Below are positions 11,501 through 23,488 of a stretch of 64,000 nucleotides of DNA, in pieces. Source of the stretch: Marsupella aquatica (taxonomy: Eukaryota; Marchantiophyta). The notes beneath the pieces are model-generated. The model was not told the origin of the DNA. It saw only the letters and a program-made list of their open reading frames with translations, and did not search any database. Where the stretch lies: the NCBI GenBank assembly GCA_973895155.1, contig OZ316894.1:2480001-2544000 (forward strand), given 5' to 3'. The position numbers and the translations under genes were made by a program. Each line of letters starts with the position of its first letter. Position 1 is the first letter of the stretch.

Positions 11501-12285
11501 CTTGCAGTCCGCCCAATGTCAAACACTGGGTCAAACACGGGTCAAACACTTTCACCCAAACCCTGGCCCAAGATCACGCAAGCTCTGTAGATGATGAAGA
11601 ACTCGCAAAGAAAGCCTGAAAGAAAGTGAGAAAGTGGGGCCCTAGCTGGGACCTCTCGGGAGACCCCTCCTGTCCTGCCTCAATGAGTCCCCTCCTCCCG
11701 CACTATCTCGCTCCCGGTCTCGCTAGCCCCTTGGACCCACTGATAATCCTGGCCATCCGATCTAGGGCATCATACATCAGACGGCTCTTACAAAGTAGGA
11801 GGGGCAAGGGGGAACACAACACTCTTTGGGCACTCTTCCCCCCAAATCCCGTACACCCAAATCCATTGGTATGTTGACACGTGGTCAAATCAACGGGTGA
11901 CGCGTGTCATTGGGTATTTCCATGGCCCTTCAATTGAACAACTTTTGGACACATTAAAAAAGAGACTTCATTTATTCTAATCAACATTGGAGGTATATAA
12001 GGACCTTGTTGGTTAGAACCGTGTTATAATATTATTTGCAAAATTGATATTTCCCATTGGACGTTTGCACGTATGTTTTGTTATTTTGTAAGCTGAGGGC
12101 CCAGGGGAGTTGCCCAAGGAATTTTTGGTTAGGAGCACATATTTGAGTAGAATGAAAGAAATACACAATTATAGTGCACACTAGCCTGGCCATTCTTTGA
12201 ATGCAAATAGAGGGGGCATTCGAGTCCTTTGCCTCTTCACCGATTCCACCGTTCAATTGGGTTCCAGCATGAGGAGTTCTGGACA
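8509..12285. other. gene-free repeat-rich DNA
   Basis: Only short open frames occur here and none resembles a known protein. Visible structure: a diverged tandem duplication at about 8885-9060 (CATTCAGAACTTG and TATGAAGAAACCAATGT each twice, about 0.1 kb apart); a block at 9170-9310 that shares CCTACATGGCAACCA and AAGTAAATGCTGATGTGGA with 16900-16945, and a GGCTCCTTCATTAAAAGGAT phrase also found near 53435; and a run of 14 C at 11049-11062. Confidence 0.6.
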
Positions 12286-13676
12286 AAGAAGGACTTAACA
12301 GGACAGTCCCTTTGGCATCTTATGGACTTAACATGACTCCAAGATGCCATCATGACTTAATAGGACCCCTGTGACTGCCCACCAGGATCTTGTTGGAGTG
12401 CATACAATAAGTCACGGTTGGCTGTTGAGTGTGTGTTTCACAGTTTGTAGGCACAGTATGTTTTAGCATAGACTTTAGCGAAGAGTTTAGGGGAGTCTTG
12501 AACAGGGTTGGGATAGCTAGGATGGCCCATAGCTCAATGCGGGAGGAGAGTTGATAGCTTACTGTTTTGAATGAGAAACCTTGGCAACCAATATCTCCAG
12601 TCTACTGAAGGAGGAAAACATTGCATGAACCTGTGTGGTCTTTGTTGGATTGTGGACATTGCTCGATCGTGCACACCACACTTCAATCATTGGATTGTGT
12701 TGGGTGACTCAAGTGTTGGCAACTCCAAGATACCAGTTACGTACTGATGGAATCATGGTTTTTGTTTACGGATTTAAGGTCAGCCCAAGCTGATTGCCTA
12801 CTCTATTGATATTAGATCGCCCATTTAGAAGTGTGGAAAATTTTGAGTTGACAGGCCAGGAAGTGCTGTCCTTGCTCGATGGCAGGCGATTGAGCTTTGC
12901 CGTCGCCAAAAATTACTTGCAGCAGGGTGCGCCCTTTGTATTTCTATGGCGCCTTGAGTCATTGTTCAGAATTAATCGAGAAGAAAATCAACGTAGATTT
13001 CCCTCCGCTGGTCCGCGATAATGGACGATTCACAGAATAGGTCAAAATTTGAGGTCGACATCATAAACCATATGTGTGATCATCTTCAATTCTTGAACAT
13101 TCGTCTAATGCCCCAAAAGTGTTAGCTGATATTTGATTTGAGACTGAATGAGTGAGCTAGAATCAAGATGTCACTGGCGCCTGCCGATGCTTTTGTTGAG
13201 AGGAAGTTCTATTTTGAGACTCCAGCTTAGTGGAGCTTTAGATGGTCTTCCAAGACCTGTTCCAATCTACATTACATATCACAACATGTTTAGCTTCAAT
13301 CCTGTTTAGTTTCGATCTTGTCATCTCTGTGTATTGTTGACTAAAACTCCTTGATCCCTTCCCCGACATTTGCTGTTCATGCATGGTACTGTTTGAAACT
13401 GACCTGGCCTGCTGCTTGCTGTTCATGCTTGCCTTAAACGCCTCTCCAAGAAGCTCAGCTAAATCACTCCGCTAAATCACCTCTACTCTGGTCCCAACTG
13501 CGCTGTACTGCATGGTGACCTGATGTTCTTGTATGACAATGACTCATGACCCGACGAGCACTCCATAAAAACCTAGTGACGGTGGGCAGTCACAGGGGTC
13601 CTATTAAGTCCTGATTGCATCTTGGAGTCCTGTTAAGTCCATAAGATGCGAGAGGGGTCCTGTTAAGTCCTTCTTT
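12286..13676. mobile_element. inverted-repeat element with triplicated arm motif
   Basis: About 97 bases at 12286-12383 recur, inverted and about 90% identical, at 13581-13676. Each arm holds three spaced copies of GGACTTAA(C/T)AGGAC(C/T)CC or close variants, roughly 30 bases apart. The 1.2 kb between the arms has no recognisable domain; its best open frame is 75 codons (12794-13021). Inverted arms with iterated subterminal motifs suit a non-autonomous DNA transposon, since transposases of some families bind such arrays. No target duplication was found by eye. Confidence 0.5.
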
Positions 13677-13695
13677 GAGTTCTGGACCATTTTCA

Positions 13696-14810
13696 GAAGT
13701 CTCACCCTGCCCTCAATCCCCCTTTCCCACCCACAACGTTTAACTACATTTACTCCCTCAAAGTCATGGTCGAGAGGCTTCACTTACTCCACAATGTTGA
13801 CCCCAAAGAGTAGATTCAATAAGGACTATATACTTAAATTGGCTTAGGAGTAGGGACTTCATTGCAAATTTATAATAGCCTGGTGCCTGATCAAGTCCTT
13901 GAATTTGTTTCCAGTTTAATGACATGGTGTCAAGGCAGCTAGACTGAGAGCACACTCAACAAATGGCTACCAACTAACCCCAAAGTTTGGGAGATTTGAA
14001 ACTCAGGAACATCTGCCAAAAAGTACAAATTCAAAGCTTTTGATGTTCACTTTGCAAAAGTTTTGTCATAGAACAGAGCCTTTTGTTTACTACATCATTT
14101 CCATTTGATTTACTACACCCTCTGCCCAAACATGTTTATTGCTGTACCCTTACATGGTGTCTCATCTCTCATGGGGGCTTTACAAGAAAGAGGGGACAGA
14201 CAAAGTGAGTTTTCCCAGACCTAATACTTCATTTTTTGGTCTCTAGCACTCAAATTTTCAATACTTATTTAAATATTGGGCAAACCATTAGCTTTTGCCA
14301 CATTTGCTAAGTTTTATGAAAAACTCCGTCCATTTGAGTTAGTTTTGGTTTCTCTTTCTTGGTTTGGGGGGATTTTGGTTACTCTTTCTTGGTTTGAGGG
14401 GTTTCCTATTGCTCATTTCTTTTGAGTTTGGTTTTTGTCCACTTTGTGAATTTTTTGTTTATTCTTTTGTACTTTGTTGTGGCCCAAATCTACAGACCTG
14501 ACATATTTAGGCTTAGGCATTTCAATTCACATTTTAGCTTAGGCATTGATTTTGCTTATGCATTTCAACTTTAGTGTGTACAAATGAATGGAGCTCACAT
14601 TTGCAACGAGTGAACAGGACGATTTGTGCCGATTCCCAGCAGTTTCCAATTCTTGGAAAGGTGCCTGAGTTCTCCTTATTGCACGTGAATGTCTCTAATC
14701 ATCACTCATTCTGGATGGGACCACCTTCAAAAAGCCTACCAAATTCTCGTTGATGAATCCTGTCTAGTGTCTACACACTGCGTCAATACAATTTGGTAGG
14801 GTCACATCTC
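13696..14810. other. gene-free DNA
   Basis: AT-rich sequence with T-rich runs (about 14330-14480, TTTGGTT-type phrases) and no supported gene or named repeat. Confidence 0.55.
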
Positions 14811-16000
14811 CCTCCCCAACTTGTCGCTGGACTGATCCGATCCGATCCCAACTCCGAGCCGAATTTCCTGACCTTCCCGGACGGCTGGAATCCAGCCTCG
14901 TCGCCCTCTTGCTGCACTACTGCAATCGCTCGTCCATGCTGATCTGGATACGATTTAGGGACAGAGAAAGTGTGCCTGTTTGTCGTGCCCCATGACAGTC
15001 ACTACTTTCAGACCGGCGGGATCTTCAATCTGATTTGACCGAATCCGATCGGGATCGACATTTTGTTGTAAACGCCTTTGCCCACCATTCATCATTGATT
15101 GTTTTTTTGCCTGGAAAGAACCAAATGAAGTCCATTCATCATTAATTTTGCTCAGTGGGTGAAAGCAATTTTGCTCAGTGGGGTGAAAGCAATTTCATCT
15201 GTAAGAAGTGCTTAAACGGTCGAATCCAGTCAGAACGAGTTTCCGGATCAGAGCTGGATCGATCAATATGTACAAGTTCGAGTACAATTTGTTTCCGGGC
15301 ACTCCGGGATTCCGAACCACTGATCCGTAGCCGCTGCCTCAAATCGCTTAGGCCACATTCATGCTTCAATTTGCTGTTGGAAGAGTGGATGTCGTTGACT
15401 TCCTGCTCCCGGCCGACAATCTCGGGCCGATGTCTGTAATCATGCACAGCTCCAGAAACCTTAGTTCCCGGTAACCATTCCACTTGGTTAATAATAACAA
15501 CAAACGTCTGTCTGGTGCGGTGCAAGGGCCGTCGCCGCAAAGCTCGATACCGGCCTCGTGTCTTGTATTCATGCCTGCAACGTCGGTGAATTCTTTCCCA
15601 ATTGTCAAACTCTTGTCTACGGATCGATCCAGCGGCTAGCTGGAGTCCCTTCTTCCCTCCATCCCTTCCCCAACTTGTGATAACAAACCTGTGGGATGTG
15701 ATCTGATCCGAGCTTCGAGCGGAGGTTTCTGACCTGGAAACCCAGCAGACCCGCCACGCCCAGGAAAATAGGTGTGTGAGCTGACGCACAGGTGGATTGC
15801 TATTTTGTGGTCCTGCCGTAAACGCGTTCACACATCGGATCTGATCTGGGATTACCTGATCGGGATCGATCGATCAAATTGCTGAAGAAATATGTTTATT
15901 ACACTCAAGAATGTTCCCAGATGCATAGAACGAGTTCGGTATCTGATCTGAAATTATCTGATGGGAAAGATCGATCAAATTGATGGAGAACCAACAAGTC
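14811..16000. repeat. duplicated GATC-rich blocks
   Basis: Two diverged direct copies lie at about 14811-15085 and 15661-15860. Both contain CCCCAACTTGT, a GATCCGATC-type run, TTTCTGACCT or TTTCCTGACCT, and a GTAAACGC(C/G) phrase. A third partial copy of the CTGATCGGGATCGATCGATCAAATTG phrase type, seen at 15840-15885, recurs at about 15950-15985. An antisense open frame of 218 codons (15175-15831) crosses the interval between the copies. It has no recognisable domain, and its Arg- and Ser-rich composition fits a chance frame in GC-rich DNA. Confidence 0.5.
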
Positions 16001-16591
16001 TCGTGATATATACGTGTAACAACTTAGCAGGCATAACCCCCACCTTTTTTTTCACATACAATTTTGCTTGACACTCTTTGTTCATGTGGACTCCTTTCAT
16101 TAACCAAACCCATTAACCCTTATGGATGGTCGAACCTCAGGTCAAACTTTGCCCGTACTTAACTTAACATATCACGCAGCAGTGAAGTTGAAATGAAATT
16201 CAACGTCACCCCTTGATTGGATTATTTTCTCCAAAGTCTAAATCAGCTCCAGAGCACATATCCAGAGTAGTAGGAACATTGATGTCCTATTTTGTTTGAT
16301 CTGGTTGGGTGGGACCTTTTAGAGGCCATAGTAAGATGTGCCTGGTTTGGCCTTGACAGGCAAATGAGGGGTCTGGATCCTCATCCGTCATCTGTCACAC
16401 CCGGCCATCCCGAACTCTCGATCCCGACCCCACCCCAAGCCTGTCCCGGCCCGACCCTGTCCCAACCCAACCCCGACCCGGCCCCGAACACGAACCCAAA
16501 CTGGGGGACCGGCTCTCTAAATCGGGGAAGTCCGGGGGAGCCCGGGACCAGGCTGGGAAGGGGTTTGGGAGAATTCAGGACCAGCCGAGGA

Positions 16592-16674
16592 ATAAAGAGG
16601 AATATGCATCATCTGGCCTCTTTTGGAGCCGTATAAAGAGGAATATGCATCATCTGGCCCCTTTTGGAGCCGTA
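16592..16674 (+). repeat. 41-bp tandem duplication
   Basis: Two near-identical consecutive copies of a unit beginning ATAAAGAGGAATATGCATCA, differing mainly at one base (CCTC versus CCCC). They follow a stretch (16390-16560) unusually rich in CCCGACCC-type phrases. Confidence 0.8.
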
Positions 16675-16677
16675 ATG

Positions 16678-17517
16678 TGACAAGTTGACATGTCAGGAAA
16701 CACATAAACTTGCCCGTCAGCTCTAACCGGGAAGATGTGTCTTGTTGGGTGCTTGGAATCAAGATATTTTTTAAAGATATTTGGAATTGCCCTCTTTTCA
16801 TATCTTCAAAGATTAAATCTGGACCGTATAATGAGTAAAAAGGGCTGCAGCAGTTGAATTACAAGGACTCTGACCCCATTCAGGCATGGTGTCTGCCAAT
16901 CCTACATGGCAACCATTTGGTCCAAGTAAATGCTGATGTGGACTAACAAGGATAACAGCACCACTGTCCCCAAAGCAAAACCTGGTGGATCCAGGTTACT
17001 AAAATAAACCAAATATGTGATCAAAATAGTAAAAAAAGTGCTCTATTTTGTCCTCCCCAGACCTGGTGGACACTGGTGATTTAAAGGCCTAAGACATTTT
17101 ATTTTTATTAATATTCATGTTGAGTCATAAAAATCTTGACTATGCATTCTCAAGAAACGGAGCAAAATCAATAAGGGCATTAAGTTTTAAAATTCCATGC
17201 AAGTTGAAGAACATCATCCCAACAAAAACCCTAAACCTATCTGAGGTTATGGCCAGTAAAGTAGTCACAACCTGCGAGACGAGAATACTTACTTGTTTTT
17301 TTAGCAGATCAGAAAAGCACTCCATTAAAATTATTGTCATGAGAGTTGTCATATTGTGTGAGGCAAAGTGCACGCAGGTCTTGTGTATGGCCCCTCCCGC
17401 TATTTGCTCCCTCGCTTTCCTGCCAACAATGGAAGAGTAGACAATTTTTATTTCAGCACAGTAGACTGCCACCAAACAGAGGTGGTGACAGTCCCCAGCC
17501 CGGGGCCCGGCAGCGAG
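16678..17517 (+). other. 5' flank and probable leader of murC
   Basis: No independent gene is visible. An ATG at 17368 is in frame with the murC start at 17518 and would add 50 residues, and a short open frame at 17117-17440 lies upstream. I see no clear TATA box that decides the transcription start. Confidence 0.4.
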
Positions 17518-20500
17518 ATGGTGCTGCAACTGAGCAACGGGTTGCCGCAGCTGGGAGATGGCAGTCTAGTCCACACCTTAGGAGCAAAGTCTGTTGATGG
17601 CCATGGATTTTTAAGTACCCGAAATTGTGTAAAGGTGACTTTGGGATCTGGTAGAAGCGGAGCAAATGGCGCAGCGCAGATGAGGTGGGTGGATTTTGGA
17701 GGTGTGCAATTCAATGGCAGGCGTCAGCTTCAGCAGCAGAGAAATTACCAAGTTGTTTCGAGTTCCTTGAGGAATGAGGGCGGTGGGGAAGAAGAGCAGC
17801 AGTCCTCGGCCAGGCGTTCAGTGCACTTCATTGGCATTGGTGGGTCAGGGCTTTCTGCTCTGGCATTTTTGGCTCTGAATCAGGTCTGTTGCACGTCTCT
17901 CGTTCTTTAGCCAGCTTAAAAAATCATGCTCCGTTCGAATTGCCAATTTTAAGCTTCTAGAGCAATTCAGCAAAATTGTCCTTCTCCCCATTGCTCCGTC
18001 TCCTAATTTGGAACTCACGACATCCCAGTGTTCCGCCATCGTTCTGTTAACTTACATTTTGTGGTACTTTGGCGATTGCATTGTTGTCAGAATATGGAAT
18101 AAAAGGAATGTGTCGTTTTAGCTGCAGTCCAGGCCATATGCTCGGGCGAAAAGAGAAGGAGTGTGGTTTTGCCCCTACAATCTACACTTTTGGAGCCTGG
18201 CCATGGCAGGTCCTGAATCACTCGGCCAATTTCGTCGTATTTAAAAAAAAGGAAAAGTAAATGCATTCTGTTATTCGACTCATGAAACTACAAACAAGGA
18301 GCTCCATTCAAAGGCTTTCAGGACGTTTCGGTTTAGTGCAGAAAGTTAGGGCAAATCATTCTTCAATTGGAACTGGAATGTCAGGAATCAAATATTACAA
18401 GAATCCTGCTTCCCTGCGAACTCCGGACATTGTATATAATCTGAACCCAGAATCAATTCAGTATGTACAATTTGCCCGTTCATTTTCGCCTTGTTAACAT
18501 ACACAGGGGCTTGATTCTGAATCCTAGGTTGTAATTTGATCCGTTATTTTTGGATCCCTAACCCCGTACAGTGAAAGCTTCCCTTTGAGGGCGTTCCAGT
18601 TCACAAGTGGACAATTTTACTATGCAGTTCCAGTTGCTTATTGCTATCAACTGCAGCAATTTATGCAGGGATAGTGCAGAAGTGACCTTCTCACTGTAAT
18701 GAGGGGAACAACTTGTACCGTCGGGTGCATATATCTTTTTAATAAGCTAGTCTAATTAACTTAGTCTTAGACATGTCTGACCCTCTTGAGCTGGTGAAGG
18801 CAGTGTACGTACTGCAACTCTAGATATGAATCCCTAACTCCTGTGTTGTATTCGTAGTAGCTCTTGGATGACGTTACTGCGAACTATATTAGACTGTGTA
18901 ACCGAACCCAACCGTGTTGCCCATTCATCTTGAGAACAAAAGATCAATGCCTCCTTTGTACTAGGTTCCCCAGCGATCTGAAAGAATTCTCCAGCCTTGT
19001 TTTTCCTTATTTAATTGGTATCTGCAGAGTTCATTTCTCTCTATGGCCATCTCTAAACTGTTTATAAAGAGTTTATTCTGGCTACCCCTTTCACGCATTG
19101 TTCAGCAACAGGAGGATTACGTTTAAGCCTCTGATTGTAGGGTTACATCTGGGCTGGATGGCAGGGTTGGCAGGTTAGTGGTTCAGATGCCACTGCCAAC
19201 GATCGAACGAAGGCATTAGAAGCGGCAGGAGCAACGGTTTACATAGGACATGCTCCAACCCATCTGACTAGCCCGAACGGTGAGCCTGATGCAGTCGTTG
19301 TGTCGAGTGCGATTCCCAAAGACAATGAGGAAGTAGAAGCTGCCCAAAAGGCAGGTCTCCCCGTGTAAGTCATCGCCTCAACAACAGCTCCACGTGATTC
19401 AAGTGGTATCTAGAGGTTTTCGTCTAATGTACCTAATTTTAACTTAATTTTTTGAAAATTTTACTACTTCATTTAAAATTGTTTTTATACACCTCTGGCC
19501 TGCAGAATTTTTTCCTTTGAAGCTGAATTGCGTTTCCTATCTGCGCAGATACAAAAGGGCGGACTGGCTTGGAAAGATCACAGAAGGCTATGACTTACTT
19601 GCAATTGCTGGTTCACACGGTAAGCATATACATTTTGCGATATCGTCTGGAAATCTTCTGGCTTTACCAGAAGAATCGTACGGTAGATACTGCAAAATGA
19701 ATGATAGCGGCTGTTAAAGTACTTGGTTCTCTTCATGGTTGGTTTGGGTTGGATGGGGACTGAAATATCCAATGAATGTATGTCTTAGGAAAGAGCACTA
19801 CTGCAGCAATGTTGGCTACTATCCTGCTTAAGTTGGGAGATGATGTTACTGCAGTTGTTGGTGCGGAAGTTCCACAGGTACTTTCACTTTTTCAGAGGGG
19901 TAGGAAAGGAAGTTTTATGACATGAAACAATACAGATCTTCAAGAAATGTGGAATTATGGTTACAGGCCGAACATAGAAGGAGACATGACACAGAGGTTC
20001 TCGTTAGTAGGATCTATTCCACGTTCTCGTATCATCATGGGATTGGTGCATCGTATCTTCATATGTCTTTCTCAATGTTCAATATCTGAAATTCTGCATT
20101 TTGCTGGAGTCTATTTGATTATAATTGTTACCAAATTACTGCAGTTCCCAGGAGGTCGAAATGCCATCTGTGGGCAAGGACGAAATTTTGTTCTAGAGGT
20201 ACCTTTATGTCCAAACACCCAAGGCAAGTTGTTAGTCTACTATGTTCTGGTGAAATGAAAAATGGGTTGGGGTGCGCAGCATATTTGGTGTTTCATTTAA
20301 ATAGCTGGAGTACTTCTTTATTGGGCCTCCCGTCAATGAAGGTTGTTTGATGGTTGAAAGACGAAGATGCTCCTAAAGAGATGAGACCTTATATCAGTGC
20401 CAAGAGCTTTTAGTGATTAGAAATACTTGTACTACGATCTCTTTGGCTAATTTCATTCCAGAACATTATTTCTGAGAAAGTTCCATTTGGCATGGTACAG

Positions 20501-23488
20501 AACGAGAGTAGTCTTGCCCCTCATGACTTTCTTTATTCAACATCTTTTCCCTCTTATTAGGAGTGTAGACACTCGCAAGTCTTCTCTACGCATAACTGGA
20601 GTATGTGAGAAAATAGCTAATTTGTTTTACAGGAGTATCGTGCAGGCAGATGAATATGATGGTTGCTTCCTTGGAGTTACACCTGCTCTTGCAATCGTCA
20701 CAAATGTTGAATGGGAACACGTGGACATATTTCCTGACGAGGTGAGTTATGTTTCTTAAGCACATCTTGAAGTGACTGGAGAAATACTGCTTCTAGATGT
20801 GATCTAGGTGGTTACTATTCACGTACCACAACATTTCCGTTGCTGATTTGCTTTCGTTCTGTATAAGCACGCCCACTGAACTAGTCAAATCTATTTACAA
20901 CTGCAGGCTTCGGTGAGAGAGATCTTCAAGAAGTTTGTGCTAAGAATAAGGCCGGGTGGTACCCTTCTTTTGTGTGGTGATGGGTACGTGTTTTGGTTAG
21001 GCACTGATCTCGCATTCAGAAGAAATTGCCCGATTGATCGCTGTTTGGATGAACTCCTGCTTGTCCCATGCATTGCAAGCCCTCGAGGATTTCACCTGCC
21101 GATTGAAAGCTATCTGGTCCATGTGTTGATGGAGGCCTGCCCTGATTATGTGGTATGGATCTCGCAGGGCTGGCTCTAAGCTGCAAGGTACGGTTTTCAA
21201 AGAGGGGTTGCATCAAGTAGTCACATATGGCCTCGACAAAGGAAATGACTGGCAGGCTATGATGCTTAATCCAAATGTTCAGGGTGGGACTGATTATGTT
21301 GCAGTAAGCTGTCAATGGCCCGTCCATTGCTCTCGTTTCGCTAAGGGGAAAAGCATTGCAATCCTTAGTTAAACCGATCTATGTCTGCGTTCCCATCCGC
21401 CCCCTCCTCCACTCCCCTCCCCCCACACCCCACACCCCACCCCCATCTCTTTTTTTTCCCCCCCGAAGCAGAAAAGTAAGTCATTTCTTTTCATTAGCTC
21501 AAGGCTGTTTGTTGCAGACAAGACATGGTCTCGATAATCTCTCTGTGTAAAGAACCAATGGCGTGCTTGTCCACTTCGTTACCTTACGAGGTTGAAAACA
21601 GAAATCTTTTGAAAGGTTGAGTGCTGCCTGCTGTGTTACCTCGTGCTGACACGTAAAGAAGTGGAAGATTTATGTAATTTTGCATTAGTCTCCCGTGGCC
21701 TGTTACTTGTGTTTACCATTATATATGGCGAAATCTTGTTCATGAAGGGTACTTCTTGTAAATTTCTGGGATTCTTCCAACGCTGGGCCTGAATCTCCAA
21801 TCGTCTATGTTCATGTCCAGGTGTATGCCGGGATACCCATGGCCAGAGTGAGCCTTCAGATACCAGGAACTTATAATGTTCTCAACTCTCTAGCTGTATG
21901 CCCTTCTACATCTCCTTTTTTTCTGTAGCTCTCCAAACAACAGATGACTTCTTTCATGCACATGTTTTCAATAAGAAAAAGCAAATGTTTGAAAGGAGAT
22001 TGTAGGAGAACCCTTGTCTGCCTGAAGGCTGATCAATCATAGCTGGAATTCAGGTTTCCCTTGCAAATTTTCCATTTGGTTTGCCTCCTCGGACTAGCTG
22101 TATAATATAGGATGACCGCGATGGACTGGGCAGGCCCTTGTTGCTGCATCGTTAGTTGGATCACAGGAAGAGATTGGAGGTGACGTGGGAGATCGAGTGA
22201 TGGCAGTGAAGAGAGTCGCAGAAGCAGCAAGCAGAGTTCTAGCTCAATTTGTGGGGGTTCGGAGACGATTTGAATTTGTGGGAAAGGTCAAGGGGTGTGT
22301 TATCATTGATGATTATGCACATCACCCAACAGCGGTGCGGGCAGTTCTTCAAGCCGCTCGCCAAAGATTTGATGGATATTCTATATGGGTTGTATTTCAA
22401 CCACACACGTATAGGTATGTATGAGTTTGTATTCCTCTATACAGATTGATGTCTTCAAGTTCTGAAATTCCACATGACAATATTTTGCTGTAGCGAATAT
22501 AAAATGGTGGTTTTGTGCAGCCGTCTGGTGAGCTTATTACATGACTTTGCTCCCGCCTTCAGTGCTGCAGACAGAGTTATTGTCACCGAGGTACTCATGA
22601 CAAACTTTACGTTAACTTCCATCTCCCTTCTTTCCCTTCATTTTGAGCTTGTAGTGATAGAGAATATCTGCAAACTTTATCAGCTTTTGTCTTGATGACT
22701 ATCGTTCAAATCAATCTGTCGTATAAAGATGTAGTATCGTAATTGATTGACAGGTCTATTCTGCTCGAGAAGAGAACATCTGGAGTGTAAGTGGTGCAGA
22801 ACTGGCAGCATCAATAACTGGTCCTCCTGCGATTTTCATTTCTAGTTTGGTGAGTTTGGTGGTTGCATTATAATTCCTCTCATATGCAGGGAAGACTTGT
22901 GCTCGAAGCTGAAATGGTATGCAATGTCAATTGATCCAGCACAGAAAAAACAGATTAGGTGGATAGTTCTTATTTTCTTACAACTTCAAGTAGGATGTAC
23001 TAGAGGTCTATCTCTCGTTTGCAGATTTATTTGATGTTCCTCGATCCATAGCAATGTATGGCCAAGTAAATAAAGTCCGACGGCTATCACTCTACATTTT
23101 CCACGTATTTATGCATTGCGTACTTCAGGACGATGTTGTGGAGCGGCTCTCATGGGAGCTAACGGTGTACGAAACTATGAAGACCCAGACGCAAGAGAGA
23201 GTGGTCCTTCTGACCCTCGGTGCAGGTACGGGACTCAAGAAGCAGATTTGTGAAAAATTTCTGATTTTTGGCGCTTAAGGAGAACATAGATTATCTACCA
23301 AATAAGATCAAGCAATTGAAGAAAGCTGAATGATAGGTGGAGTGTGAGTAATATAAAGAACAAATATAGTGGGGGCGTGCTACATGAACCTGTAACTGAC
23401 AGATTGTTTGGATATTTATTCTACTGTAGGTGACATAACAAATGTAGGCTCTCAATTGCTCAGAGCATTTCAAGCAACTCCAAGGTGA
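17518..23488 (+). CDS. murC: UDP-N-acetylmuramate--L-alanine ligase, plastid-targeted (14 exons)
   Basis: The enzyme joins L-alanine to UDP-MurNAc using ATP, the first peptide-building step of peptidoglycan synthesis; in plants it would act in the plastid. Exons: 17518-17883, 19165-19364, 19549-19619, 19789-19877, 20145-20198, 20646-20741, 20907-20983, 21168-21303, 21821-21895, 22134-22414, 22521-22590, 22754-22849, 23129-23225, 23430-23488. They total 1767 bases (588 residues), every junction is GT-AG and phases agree. Residues 1 to about 100 are Ser/Gly/Arg-rich and fit a transit peptide. Then come the Rossmann motif HFIGIGGSG (103-111), the ATP loop GSHGKST (210-216), EADEYD (260-265), the middle-domain NVEWEH (280-285), [17 protein letters not shown] (447-454) and FQPHTYSR (476-483), all diagnostic of MurC. 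The protein ends [11 protein letters not shown]..., as the family does. In the PG(R)HN motif the His is Tyr (PGTYN). An AATAAA lies at 23569-23574. An upstream in-frame ATG at 17368 is an alternative start. Confidence 0.93.

Noticed and set aside
15175-15831. 218-codon minus-strand open frame
   Set aside because: No domain, Arg/Ser-rich composition, and it crosses diverged direct-repeat DNA.
17140-17529. 129-codon minus-strand frame overlapping the murC start
   Set aside because: Antisense to the transit-peptide region and leader of a well-supported gene; no domain.
22890-22916. 27-base in-frame microexon candidate in murC (flanked by GCAG and GTATGC, nine codons)
   Set aside because: The upstream intron would be only 40 bases and the added residues have no counterpart in MurC; joining exon 12 directly to 23129 gives the expected sequence.
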